A stretch of 64,000 nucleotides of DNA from Scilla litardierei (lineage: Eukaryota; Streptophyta; Magnoliopsida; Asparagales; Asparagaceae), in NCBI GenBank assembly GCA_030789695.1, contig CM061142.1, positions 359,699,486-359,763,485 on the forward strand, in the 5' to 3' direction. The notes beneath the pieces are model-generated. The model had not been told where the DNA came from, did not search any database, and saw only the letters and a program-made list of their open reading frames with translations. The translations under genes were made by a program, and so were the position numbers. This document shows positions 55,210 through 64,000 of the stretch, piece by piece. How positions within the stretch are numbered: the stretch's first letter is position 1; each line of letters opens with the position of its first letter.

Positions 55210-55901
55210 GGGAGCCCGAGGGGCCGGCTCGGCTCCCGCATCACCTTCCTCGGTTTAGGCGGAGCGAGGGAGTTCGGCCCCCGGAGCCTCACCTTCGGGG
55301 AGGTTCTTCGCGGCCAAGGTGGGAGGCGTCACCACGACCGAGGGCTCCACTCTCACCACAGCAGGCTCGGCCTAACGCACCTCTTCGTCAATGGTGCGAC
55401 GGGGCACCTGGCACGATGGGTTCCCTCGGCTTCGGCTGGAACCCCTCCAGATGAGTTTGTTGACATTACGAGTAAATTCACGCCTGGCCATCTCTGCAGA
55501 AGGAAGGAAAATTAGGGTACGCGAGAGGGAAAACAGAAAGAAAGGAAGAGCCTACCGGGAGACCATAGAACGGTCTTGAGAAGCAAGTCGTCCAGCAGAG
55601 GCTAGATCGACCTCTCCTCTAGGGAAAGAGACGACAGCAGCCGGACCGCTGCCTGGTCAGCCTCGGAGAGGGTCAACGTTAAGTTGTATTGACATAACCC
55701 TCCCCAACCTCTCAAGATCTCGGCGTCCTTAGGAAAGACAACAAAGACATAGCTCGAGCACCAATCCCCCACCTAGCGAGGTAGACCAAGCAAACACTCC
55801 CTCCCCGCGCGGACCCGGAGGTGCTGCCACGACCCTTGGCCGACCGTCTGAACCCGTGATGTCCCCACGATGCGTGTGATCATGCAAGTGCAATATGAGA
55901 T
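55210..55901 (-). other. Gypsy-2 degraded 3' part
   Basis: The minus strand should hold exon 1 of the antisense gene here, but I find no clear Transposase_28-like segment. Short open frames on both strands lack domains. The element ends where Athila-like LTR sequence begins near 55900. Confidence 0.4.
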
Positions 55902-57521
55902 GGGGGGGCGCGAGATTTAAATATTTATAACCGCAAGCGCATGGTGTTATAGTGTGGCTTGGGGGTCGAACACAGGGAAGCGTGGTTGTGCTTGTGTCAG
56001 AAAAGACCAAATTCACCCTATGGGTGAGCTAGCCCGAATCGATGGATGGGTAGTCACGGAATGCAAATACGGGGTTAAACAATATAAAGAGAAACCCGGG
56101 ACTTTGGTTCCCACCCTATCATATGTCCTCGCGAATACGACCGGTGGATAGGACAATGATCGGAATTAGGGTTTAATGGTGAGACGTTGCCTCTAAAAGT
56201 GATACCAGCGTCCCATGGGCCCGATATTCCGGTCGGTGCCCAGGATGATGCGCCGGACTACCCGGGTTCGATCAGTGGGCATTCCTATGTCCATTAACAC
56301 TGACCGACTCCGGGAGCACTAAGCTCGTAATGATAACTCCCAACACCTCATCCTGCCGCTGCCGCGCGCTAGAATTCGATGTCTACGCTAAGGGCGTGAG
56401 CTATGGCTAGGGAGTCAACTGCCAAGTTTATTCCCCCTTGGCCCAACAGTCAAAGGCGGTCTTTTTCCCACCGATGACAATAAAACACCCCGCGTAAATA
56501 ATAGATTCCTAATCCCTATCGATTTCCTAGTCCTATGGATGCATTAGGGAGAACCCACGAAGGGGTTTCCACCAAAATCCCAGATTAGGGAACTACTCAC
56601 ACATTTTATCTAAAAAGCAATCTAAACGAAAATCGACCGTTAAAAACATAATCGGGCAATTGAAATGTGGTAGTAGTAATGCAATTAAGATAATATCAAA
56701 GTTTGACAAAGATCTGAACACTTACAAATAACAAGAAAATTCCAGCCATCGCAATAGAGAAAAAACAGAACATAAAACACAGCTCTCGTTTCTGAAAACC
56801 TAGGGGTCATATATATAGAAAACGACATCACCCGATCGGTTGAAGTATCAACCGATCGGGTGACCTGCTGCGATCTTCGGCAGCGGTCTTCAGAAACTTC
56901 ACCCGGTCAGGCGACACGATCGGTTGGCGAAAGCAGCTAGTCGTTTGGATCATGCGGTCACCGGGTGAACCGATCGGTTGATAAATCAACCGATCGGTTG
57001 GAAACGTCACCCAAAAGACAGAAAGTTGCGATGTTTTGGCACGATCAGCTGGCGGTCGGGTGAGCTCTCCGGGTCGTGACTTGGGGGGAAACGGCTACAT
57101 ATGAACCGATCGGGTGAAGGTCACCCGATCGGAGTTCAGCTTTGATTTCCCGAGAAGACAGTTGGGCTGAACCGGTCGTCTACCCGGTCAGTTGATGCTC
57201 TCTTGCTTCAGCGGCTATCCGGATCGTGCACGCGTGCATCACCCGATCGGTTGGCTGTATCTAATCGATCGGGTGGGGGCTGAAAGATAGCGATCTTGGT
57301 CGTTTGACCCCCTGGATCACGCGTGACTCCTCCCATTGCTCCAGGGACATGTGATATCTTCGCTATGTGTCCCCTGTGCTGGCAAACTCCTGCAAACACG
57401 TAAAAACACGGAGAAGTGAAAGAAAACTAGAAAATACGAGAAAACGGATACGGGACGACGAAAAATAACGAAAAACACAAAAGAAGACGTGCGTGAATAT
57501 ATGAAATATAAACGCACGTCA
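55902..57521 (-). repeat. Diverged Athila-like LTR
   Basis: The segment aligns with 35455-37187: ACCGCAAGCGCATGG, TCGAACACAGGGA, CCCGATATTCCGGTCGG, GTTTATTCCCCCTTGG and the end AACGCACGTCA. Divergence is much higher than between the two LTRs of the element at 35455-42311. CCGATCGG palindromes are kept at 56832, 56852 and several sites to 57272. The exact left end is uncertain. No matching LTR appears to the right. Confidence 0.75.
56824..57272. promoter_or_regulatory. CCGATCGG palindrome cluster in diverged LTR
   Basis: TCACCCGATCGGTTG at about 56829 faces CAACCGATCGGGTGA 20 bp downstream, the same inverted pair as at 36576/36596. More copies lie near 56969, 56989, 57105, 57125 and 57243. 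The TGCACGCGTGCA palindrome is also kept (about 57226-57237). Confidence 0.72.
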
Positions 57522-59033
57522 AAATCCCCCAAGCTGAACCCTTCCTCGTCCTCGAGGAAGACGAGTGAGAGTAGGAGCTCGGAGGGAGAAAATAGAGAGA
57601 AAGAGAGAAAAAGAGAACTCTAAATCCTAGATCGCCCGTCAGGGCCAACAAAATCAAAAATGCCACACCAAGCAAGCAAACGCCAAATCATAACACTAAA
57701 CCAAAGGAAACGAGTCCAGACAAGTGTCGTGGGCCCACGCGGTGAAGTGCGAGTGAGTGTGGATGTGTGCTAGCAGACGGTGTCACTATCTACATTGTGC
57801 TATAAGCTCCATATACACAAATCCAAGGAAAGACCCAAGTATCGATTCGATTTGAACTAATATATAGCTCAAGCATGCATGAGAAGAAAGTGAGAATCGA
57901 AACGTATCATGTGTCAGGGACTCTATAGCTAGGGACTTGGACATCACCACACTATCGCCTAGATTGTAGCTAGAAATTCCCCATTCCAAGTGCTTTCGAA
58001 AGCGATGGGGGTTGAGATGATGTGGAGTAGAACACTCGGTGCAAATTCTCGCATTCCCTTTATTCTCGGTAGGTAGGAAAATATTCACACACATTTTTTG
58101 GGTTTTGGATATATGTATTTTTTTCTTTTCTTTTCTCTTTCCTCTTTTTTTGGCTTTGGATTTTGGGGTATATACACGTGTGTACTCTCCCAAGTGGGAG
58201 AACGGTACACGACGAGGGGATTTGCACCAAGTAAAATAAAAAAGAAATCGGATTCTAAACACTTGGGCAAAGGAGATTTTTCGCTAATCAGAGCATAGGC
58301 TAAGTGGGTTATCCTAGTCCTAATTGTGGAATCTCGACACATGCGAAATGAAGCATACGATATATATATATATTCATGCATACAGAAGCAGATAAGAGAG
58401 GCAAATACCGCATATTCAAATCAAAGCAGGATAATCTAGGGTTCATTCCTGGACATGTATATAAATCAAAATCACAAAGTAGAAGCACATCGTAAGCTAG
58501 ACACGACACACGACTCACAAAAAGCTAAGTGGACCCACGATGCGTGAAATGCAAGAGGACTAGGCTTCCTAGGGTTAGTGAATGTGATTATCGAAGCCAT
58601 GCTAGGTGTGTGTGTGATTTTTGTGGCAATTCATCATACGGGGTCATCTCTAGTAGAAAGAGATAAAAAGAAGAAAAGAAAAAAAATATAAACACGATGA
58701 AAACGACTCCAAAACGAAGAAAAAGACGCAAATGACGCACTCAGTGCGACTCCCCCAAGCTGAAACTTGCATTGCCCTCAATGCAATAAGAGTAAATACG
58801 GGAGGGCAATGAAAATGGGGGGGGGGATATGCACCGACACAAAACGAGATGAAAAACAAGAAGAACACACAGACGAAACTGAAAAAAATAAAGAAAAGCA
58901 CACAACACGACATGCAAACAGAAAATAAAGATAGAAAATCACACCACACGACATATAAAAACAAACACACATAGAAAACATCACACGACAGCACACAGAA
59001 AAATTGACTTCCCCCAAGCTAGCCGTGACAAAG
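57522..59033 (-). other. Diverged Athila-like element, noncoding interior
   Basis: It parallels 37188-38985, including the polypurine tract with CTCGTCCTCGAGGAAGACGAG hairpin (57526-57570), a second CCCCCAAGCTGAAACTTGCATTG hairpin (about 58752-58785) and a third near 59010-59036 (AAGCTAGC ... AAGCTAGC). No gene is recognised. Confidence 0.6.
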
Positions 59034-61190
59034 CTAGCGATATGATATGATCATGAAAATGCAGAGATATGCAAGGGGTAGGTCAGAAAACAAAATGGAA
59101 TCAAAAAGCAAGAGAGGAATCGTCCTCGTCCTCCTCGGTGGAAGATGTGGGGGATGCGGCGGAGTCGGCGGGAGAGGTGACTGGTGTACGAAGAAGTGGA
59201 GAAAGTGGTCGAGGTGATGGATCGGTGGGTGTGGAGGTATGAATGATGGGTGGAGTGGTGGTGGTGATGGTGAGTGGGAGTGAAAGGGTGACCAACGAGG
59301 TGGTAGATGGGGTAGAAAGGGCGGTAGATGGGGTGGATACGGCGATGGAAGAGGATGGTGGGGGAAGTGATCGCGATCGCACCTGCAATTTCTTGCGGCG
59401 CACATATGGAGTGACGGAAGTGGAGGGTATGGAAACGGTGGGAGCAGATGAGGTGGTGAGAATGGAAGTGGTGATGGAAGTGGTGAGAGGAGGGGATGGT
59501 CGCCTAGGGGGCAATGGTGGAGGTGAAAAATGTGATGGTGGAGGGAAAAATCATCGAGGGGGTGAAGGTGGTGGAGAGGGGTGTGGTGTGGGAGGAGGTG
59601 ACTGGTGTGCGGAGAAGTGGAGAAAGTGGTCGAGGTGATGGATCGGTGGGTGTGGATGTGTGAATGATGGGTGGAGTGGTGATGGTGATGGTGAGTGAGA
59701 GTGAAAGGGCGACCAACGCGGTGGTAGATGGGGTAGAAACGACGGTAGATGGGGTGGATACGACGACAGAAGAGGATGGTGTGGGAAGTGATCGCGATCG
59801 CACCTGCAATTTCTTGCGGCACATATATGGAGTGATGGAAGTGGAGGGTATGGAAATGGTGGGAGCAAATGAGGTGGTGAGAATGGAAGTGGTGATGGAA
59901 GTGGTGAGAGGAGGGGATGGTCGCCACGTCCCTCTCAAGTGCGAGGAAGCGTGGGTGATAGAAGATCGAAGGGGATGGGTCCGAGGGGGCAGTGGACGAA
60001 ACGACAGGGCGTAGTGAAGCCAGCTCAGCCTCGAAAGTGAGGCGAGCGGATGCGGCTAGACGAAAGGAGGAGGAGGAGGTAGTACGGACCGGAGGGGTGG
60101 TAACAGTGGTCGTGGGGACAGAAGCAGGGACGACACTACTAGGCCCAGCTCCGGGGTCTCCACGGGACGCAAGAATGTCCTGCTCGCCTAAGTGGGCGGC
60201 AGGGGAAGGTGGTCTGGGTGTGCCCGAGATAAAAGGAAGACGCAACCATCTAAAAAGTCAGGATCGGGTGGGAATGTCCAATCTGCCACAAGCTGGATAG
60301 TCATGCGAGCGGGGTTGGGCAGAATGGTATATGGAGCAGGGGGTGTCCGTAGTGGAAAGTGAAACGGCCATTGGGGCGGGGCTTGATCATGTGTATATGC
60401 CGCAGGACGTCAAGATCGAGACGTGCAAGTCCTGCGGCAGCAGGTAAATCTCGGGGGATGGCAATGTTAAACTGAGGATATGAAGCTATTATGGTGATAA
60501 GGCCCCCACAACAAAGCTTGCCCTTGCCAGTGCGGTTAATCTCAAGTAGCTTTTGAACAAGCCAAGCACCGGCATGGACGGGAATAACAGGGGCCCTAAA
60601 AGAAATCTCGTCATCACCACAAACGAAAGGGAAGGTCATGGCCCATAAAATGAAAAGATCAGGGATGGTCACGGTACCTGACTCATCCCTGGGGAAGAAT
60701 GTGGAGGAAATGATTCGGTGGGCCAGACGGAATATGGGGTGAATGATCGAGGAGGCCTTGGCCTTACCTCGGGGATAGTGAGCGTGTAGGTTGAGGCGGA
60801 ACCAAAATTGATCGACGTCAAATTCGGGGGATACCCGTAGGGACGGATAGCATCGTCCCCAAGGATGGGGAAACCAAATATGTTATTAATGGTATTCAGG
60901 GTGGTGTGAATGGTTTTGTTACGGACGCGAAAAATGACGATCGACCCCGACTCACAGGCAAGGGAGGATAAAAATTCAAGTGTGAGGGCGGGGTAGGATA
61001 CCGCGGTGGCGTTTAGGAAGGCTAACCAACCCAAATTGGTGAAGAGAGTCTCGACCTCGGTGAACACACCGAGATCAATAAGCGTTTGGGCATGGGCAAA
61101 TTTGGTCGAGAGATGCCCCCGTGCATCAAGTCTATGATAAAAATCTTTTTGTTCTTGATTCCTAAAGCAGTAGCCACGCGGGCCCATCAA
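59034..61190 (-). pseudogene. gag: ATHILA ORF1-like gag with duplicated tail
   Basis: Minus-strand segments are 61190-60669, 60672-60301 and 60245-59034. The first (YCFRNQEQKDFYHRLDARG, YPALTLEFLSSLACESGSIV, FGFPILGDDAIRPYGYPPN) resembles the ATHILA ORF1 (PF03078) capsid-like region, which is related to the PF20167 domain of the Copia extra ORF. A one-base shift near 60690 separates it from VTIPDLFILWAMTFPFVCGD. The coding frame extends upstream to about 61310 (Arg-rich, then Pro-Gln repeats). The tail contains a 327-bp duplication (59177-59503 and 59598-59924) that keeps all three frames open, so the true tail frame is uncertain. No zinc knuckle or pol is seen. Confidence 0.65.
59177..59924 (-). 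repeat. 327-bp duplication, 421-bp period
   Basis: Copies 59177-59503 and 59598-59924 share GGTGACTGGTGT, GGTGGGTGTGGA, GCGATCGCACCTGCAATTTC and GAGAGGAGGGGATGGTCGCC. The period is not a multiple of three, so the two copies read in different frames of any continuous protein. Confidence 0.85.
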
Positions 61191-61212
61191 TGGGTCCTCA
61201 GCTGGGATGATA

Positions 61213-61243
61213 GGTTGGGGTTGGGGTTGGGGTTGGGGTTGTG
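61213..61243. repeat. (GGTTGG/GGGTTG) short repeat
   Basis: Five tandem GGTTGGGGTTGGGG-type hexamers encode the Pro-Gln stretch of the gag N-terminus on the minus strand. It resembles a telomere-like TTGGGG repeat but is embedded in coding sequence. Confidence 0.8.
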
Positions 61244-61310
61244 CAGGCTGTGCCGGAGGAGGGCGTGAGTGTGGTGGACGTGTGGTCTTGCGTCTCTTGC
61301 GAGACGACCC

Positions 61311-61646
61311 TGTTGGATATGGAAGACGTTAGTACACCCTTGTAGGGGATGTACAAGGGAATACGGACCTCGAACGTAGCGTACACGAAGTCGTGTGCAC
61401 AGGGAATATGTTCCCTTGCGGAGAGGATCTCTAGATTGATGGGAAAGTCGCATTATATGTGCATAAGTGCATGCGACATATGGCTAATAAAGGGGTAATA
61501 TCTTAAGCTTATGTTGTACCATGCATATGGTACAACTTAAGCTTATAATATGCCATACGATGGTACACCTTAGTTAAATTGTTCCAAAGGAACAATTACT
61601 CCTAAAATAACTACCTTGGGGGCTATAAATAAGACCCAAGGGTTTG
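61311..61646 (+). repeat. Probable truncated LTR fragment
   Basis: It starts TGTTGGATATGGAAG and includes a TATA box GCTATAAATAAG (61622-61633), the texture of an LTR U3. A strong palindrome TTGTACCATGCATATGGTACAA, flanked by CTTAAGCTTA on both sides, spans about 61500-61548. No CA end or partner copy is visible. It is cut at 61647 by the next repeat. Confidence 0.35.
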
Positions 61647-64000
61647 TGTCACGCCCCGCTTCCCATTATACTTGGGAGCGAGGACGTGAGCGGGCCCGCT
61701 TGGGCTGGAGCGGTGAGGCCCCAACCCAATAAGCGTCTGTGTATGACTACTTTGGCAGGTTTTTGCTTGCGAATATTCGGAACAACAAGATAATGTCATC
61801 ATTATACTTTAACTTCCCCAGATTACATGTACACAAAAATTAGAAGGCCTAGCATGGCCATTACAACAGTTACAAGGAAATTAAAATACACCTGAAAGTA
61901 AATACAACAATTATTAAAATTTAGCAAGCTGCGCAGTGTCCGTCGTCTTCAGTAGTGGATCTCGTGCTCTTGGTTCTCTTGGTCACCTTCTTCAATCTCC
62001 AAGTGAACTTCACTGTGAACTCTGCTCAAAACCTAACGTATATTTCACAAACAAGGAAATATACGTCAGCGAGGGTCGCTCGGCAAGATTTAAAACGTTA
62101 GTAATAAATGACCCTCGGCAAGGTGATAATATAGTTTTCAAAACTTAAGAAGATGAGAAGCACAATAACATTTCAACAAGTTGAGACATAGCATCAGAAG
62201 GGCACATGTGAGTGTAAGCAAGGTGTAATGTGCAAAGTAGTGAGCAGGCGAAGTGTAGTGTGCGAGTAGCAAACACAGCAAGGTGTAGTGCGTAAAGTAA
62301 CTAGCATGGCAAGTGTGGTGTGCACAGCAAAAGTAGTGACAAGTGTAGTGTGCACAGCAAAAGTCAATCGTGACAATAATTTTAGCAGTTTACACTGTAG
62401 CATCAGCCGAGGTAAAGAGAAGGGTGCATCAATCAATCAATCAATCTCCTATCTAGTGACAAAGCCCAGTGTCCGAGGGGGAGGTGACCAGCATCACACC
62501 CAAGTCAACGGGAGCTACCCGTGACTCTATACTCACCGACCCGGCCAGGTGTCGGTCAAGTTCACCAATAGAGTGCAATCCAGCTTTCCAGCCTCTACTA
62601 CACTAGACTACCCCACCCAAGTGTCCATAAGTCAAACCGTAGTTCAATGTTAGCCGTGTGGCTAACATTCCGTAAATGCCCCGTGGGCCCATATCTGTAA
62701 TGCCCGAAGGCCCAATAGTCCGTAATTGCCCAAAGGCACAATATCACATCTCATCAATGGTGTACATTTCGCAGTTTGAGAGCATTTCACATACTTCATT
62801 TCAATAGTAATGAAAATAAAACAACCAACCATGCCACTAGGTTCATAAAGCTTAAGTAACGTACTTAAAAGTTGTTATTTGAAATTGTTTGGTAATTTCG
62901 AACATGGGACCAGAGCAATGTTGTTTAAAGTAGTAAGTGACAAATACTCGAACCTTTGAAACTTGTAGAAAAATAATTTACTTGCAAGGGGTAAGTACTT
63001 GCGCCTTGAAAGAGGTTTGTAGAAAGTAATATACTTGCCTGAAGCGACGCGAATTAGGTGACGACGCGATCTATAGTGAGTCACGTGGAATTATCTGCGA
63101 GATCGGATTCGTAATAACAAGCCATAAGTTCTTAATTAAGTAAAACGACATTGAACTCTTACATACTGTAATCTTTATGTGCACTGTTTGTAAAATTATA
63201 ACTTATACGTATATAAAATAACATGCTGCCAAACCCACTAACTGACATCATATAACCTAACTTATAAAACTAATGTTATAAACTGGTATGCGTGAAAGTA
63301 ATTACTGTCAACATATTTAAGTATAAAGTGTCATTTTAAAGTATTAATATAATATCAAAAACCAACTTCCACCCTAGCATTATAATGATTCTGCTTAGCA
63401 TTTTATACAGAAGCACCAACATGGCATAAAAATCCCAATATAACCCCAAAACTAACGTAATAACATGCTAACGTATTAATAAAACTAATGCGTATACTCA
63501 TAACCTTCATATAGGAGATAACGTACGTTGTTATTAAAAAGCAGCGGATAAAAATACTTGCCTGATTGGTTTCGCTTCCTTCGTGTGTCTGCAGAGAAAG
63601 CGGCGGACGGCGTTCTTCGAAGGGAGGCAAGGGGGTGGTCCGGTGGTCGGAGGAGTCGCCGCGAGGGGCTCAGTTGTCGTTGCGGGCGAACTCACCGTCG
63701 GTGATGGGAGGAGCTGCAGTCGGAGGCGAGTCTACGGGTGTAACGACCACTTTTCGTCGTACGTTGTTCGTGCACGTGCTTTTGGCCGTGCACGTGTTTG
63801 TTTTAGACTTTATTTGTTTGTGAACACTTTCGTGTGATATGCCGTTGTGAACGTCTCGGAGAGTATTAAATAGTGGCACTAATTTGAAACGACGTTTCTC
63901 GAGTCGTTTTACCACAATTTAAACTTATTCGATGAGACGTGGCGATTTTCACTTTTGACGGGAGACGTTTCTATTTTTAGTTTCGTCGTCCGACGTCGAA
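61647..64000 (+). repeat. Probable Gypsy LTR-like repeat, truncated by window end
   Basis: TGTCACGCCCCGCTTCC is the type of start seen in Del/Tekay-class Gypsy LTRs, which are long (2 kb or more). The segment has no gene. It contains a minisatellite of GTGTAGTGTGCACAGCAAAAG-type units (62215-62365), an (ATCA)n tract (62429-62446) and three ~30-bp units ending in GCCC or GCAC (62668-62742). A second LTR-like start TGTAACGACCAC lies at 63738. The other boundary is outside the window, so the call rests on the start sequence and length alone. Confidence 0.3.

Larger units (their letters stand above)
49617..55900 (+). mobile_element. Second pol-less Gypsy element (Gypsy-2), 3' truncated
   Basis: It has a left LTR (49617-50552), a primer site, gag (50632-52256), a 95-bp tandem array (52525-53915) and a minus-strand gene homologous to genes A and B of Gypsy-1 (55209-54116). 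No protease, reverse transcriptase or integrase is seen, and the right LTR is missing where the Athila-like relative begins near 55900. The plan copies Gypsy-1, although arrays and LTRs share no obvious sequence beyond the first bases and the primer site. Confidence 0.7.

Noticed and set aside
59034..59938. His-rich metal-binding protein
   Set aside because: The His-rich reading is one of three open frames over a low-complexity duplication and changes frame between copies.
61213..61243. Telomere-like TTGGGG repeat
   Set aside because: Only five units, inside gag coding sequence, and plants usually have TTTAGGG. It is better read as a Pro-Gln coding stretch.
61311..64000. Host promoter or gene with TATA box at 61622
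   Set aside because: No coding sequence follows. The TGTTGG start, TATA box and abrupt junction at TGTCACGCCCCGC fit LTR fragments better, though confidence is low.

Overview
The window is plant nuclear DNA, almost certainly from an angiosperm, and consists almost wholly of transposable elements. The evidence is the set of plant-type families present (SIRE-like Copia, Tat- and Athila-like Gypsy, an L1-type LINE with a DUF4283-like ORF1, a CACTA element, Helitrons, fold-back MITEs), an initiator-Met primer site (TGGTATCAGAGC) and spliceosomal introns inside antisense genes. I find no intact host gene, rRNA, tRNA or CRISPR array. The species cannot be named from the sequence.

Region 1 (738-34232) is a three-level nest. 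A CACTA-type DNA transposon (741-34229, TAT/TAT flanks, AGCGCT subterminal repeats) was split by a SIRE-like Copia retrotransposon (1470-30030, AATTT/AATTT target duplication, about 12.5 kb of its own sequence). That Copia was split inside its integrase gene by a minus-strand Gypsy element (6304-22393, ACTTC/ACTTT flanks). The Gypsy lacks reverse transcriptase, RNase H and integrase. It keeps gag-protease (minus strand), then an 18-copy array of a ~214-bp unit, then two tandem three-exon genes on the plus strand (antisense to gag) that encode a 'putative gypsy-type transposon' domain plus a coiled coil.

Region 2 (34233-43784) holds three related Helitron copies in tandem and two fold-back MITEs. 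A complete minus-strand pol-less LTR element (35455-42311, CAGAC/CAGAC, tRNA-Asp-type primer site) interrupts the second Helitron. Region 3 (43916-49360) is a decayed LINE.

Region 4 (49617-55900) is a second pol-less Gypsy, on the plus strand. It repeats the plan of the first: gag, then a 95-bp tandem array, then an antisense multi-exon gene homologous to those of the first element. Region 5 (55902-61310) is a diverged relative of the 35455-42311 element and still carries an ATHILA ORF1-like gag. Region 6 (61311-64000) is probably LTR fragments cut by the window edge.

Two themes deserve attention. (1) The architecture gag / satellite array / antisense spliced gene occurs in two diverged Gypsy elements that both lack pol. 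(2) Short palindromic motifs are organised within LTRs. The Copia LTR carries CAGTCGNCTG motifs in quartets spaced 22-19/20-22 bp on a ~126-bp period just upstream of its TATA box, and the same quartets recur upstream of its extra 3' ORF. The Athila-like LTRs carry ACCGATCGGGTGA palindromes that persist between diverged family members.
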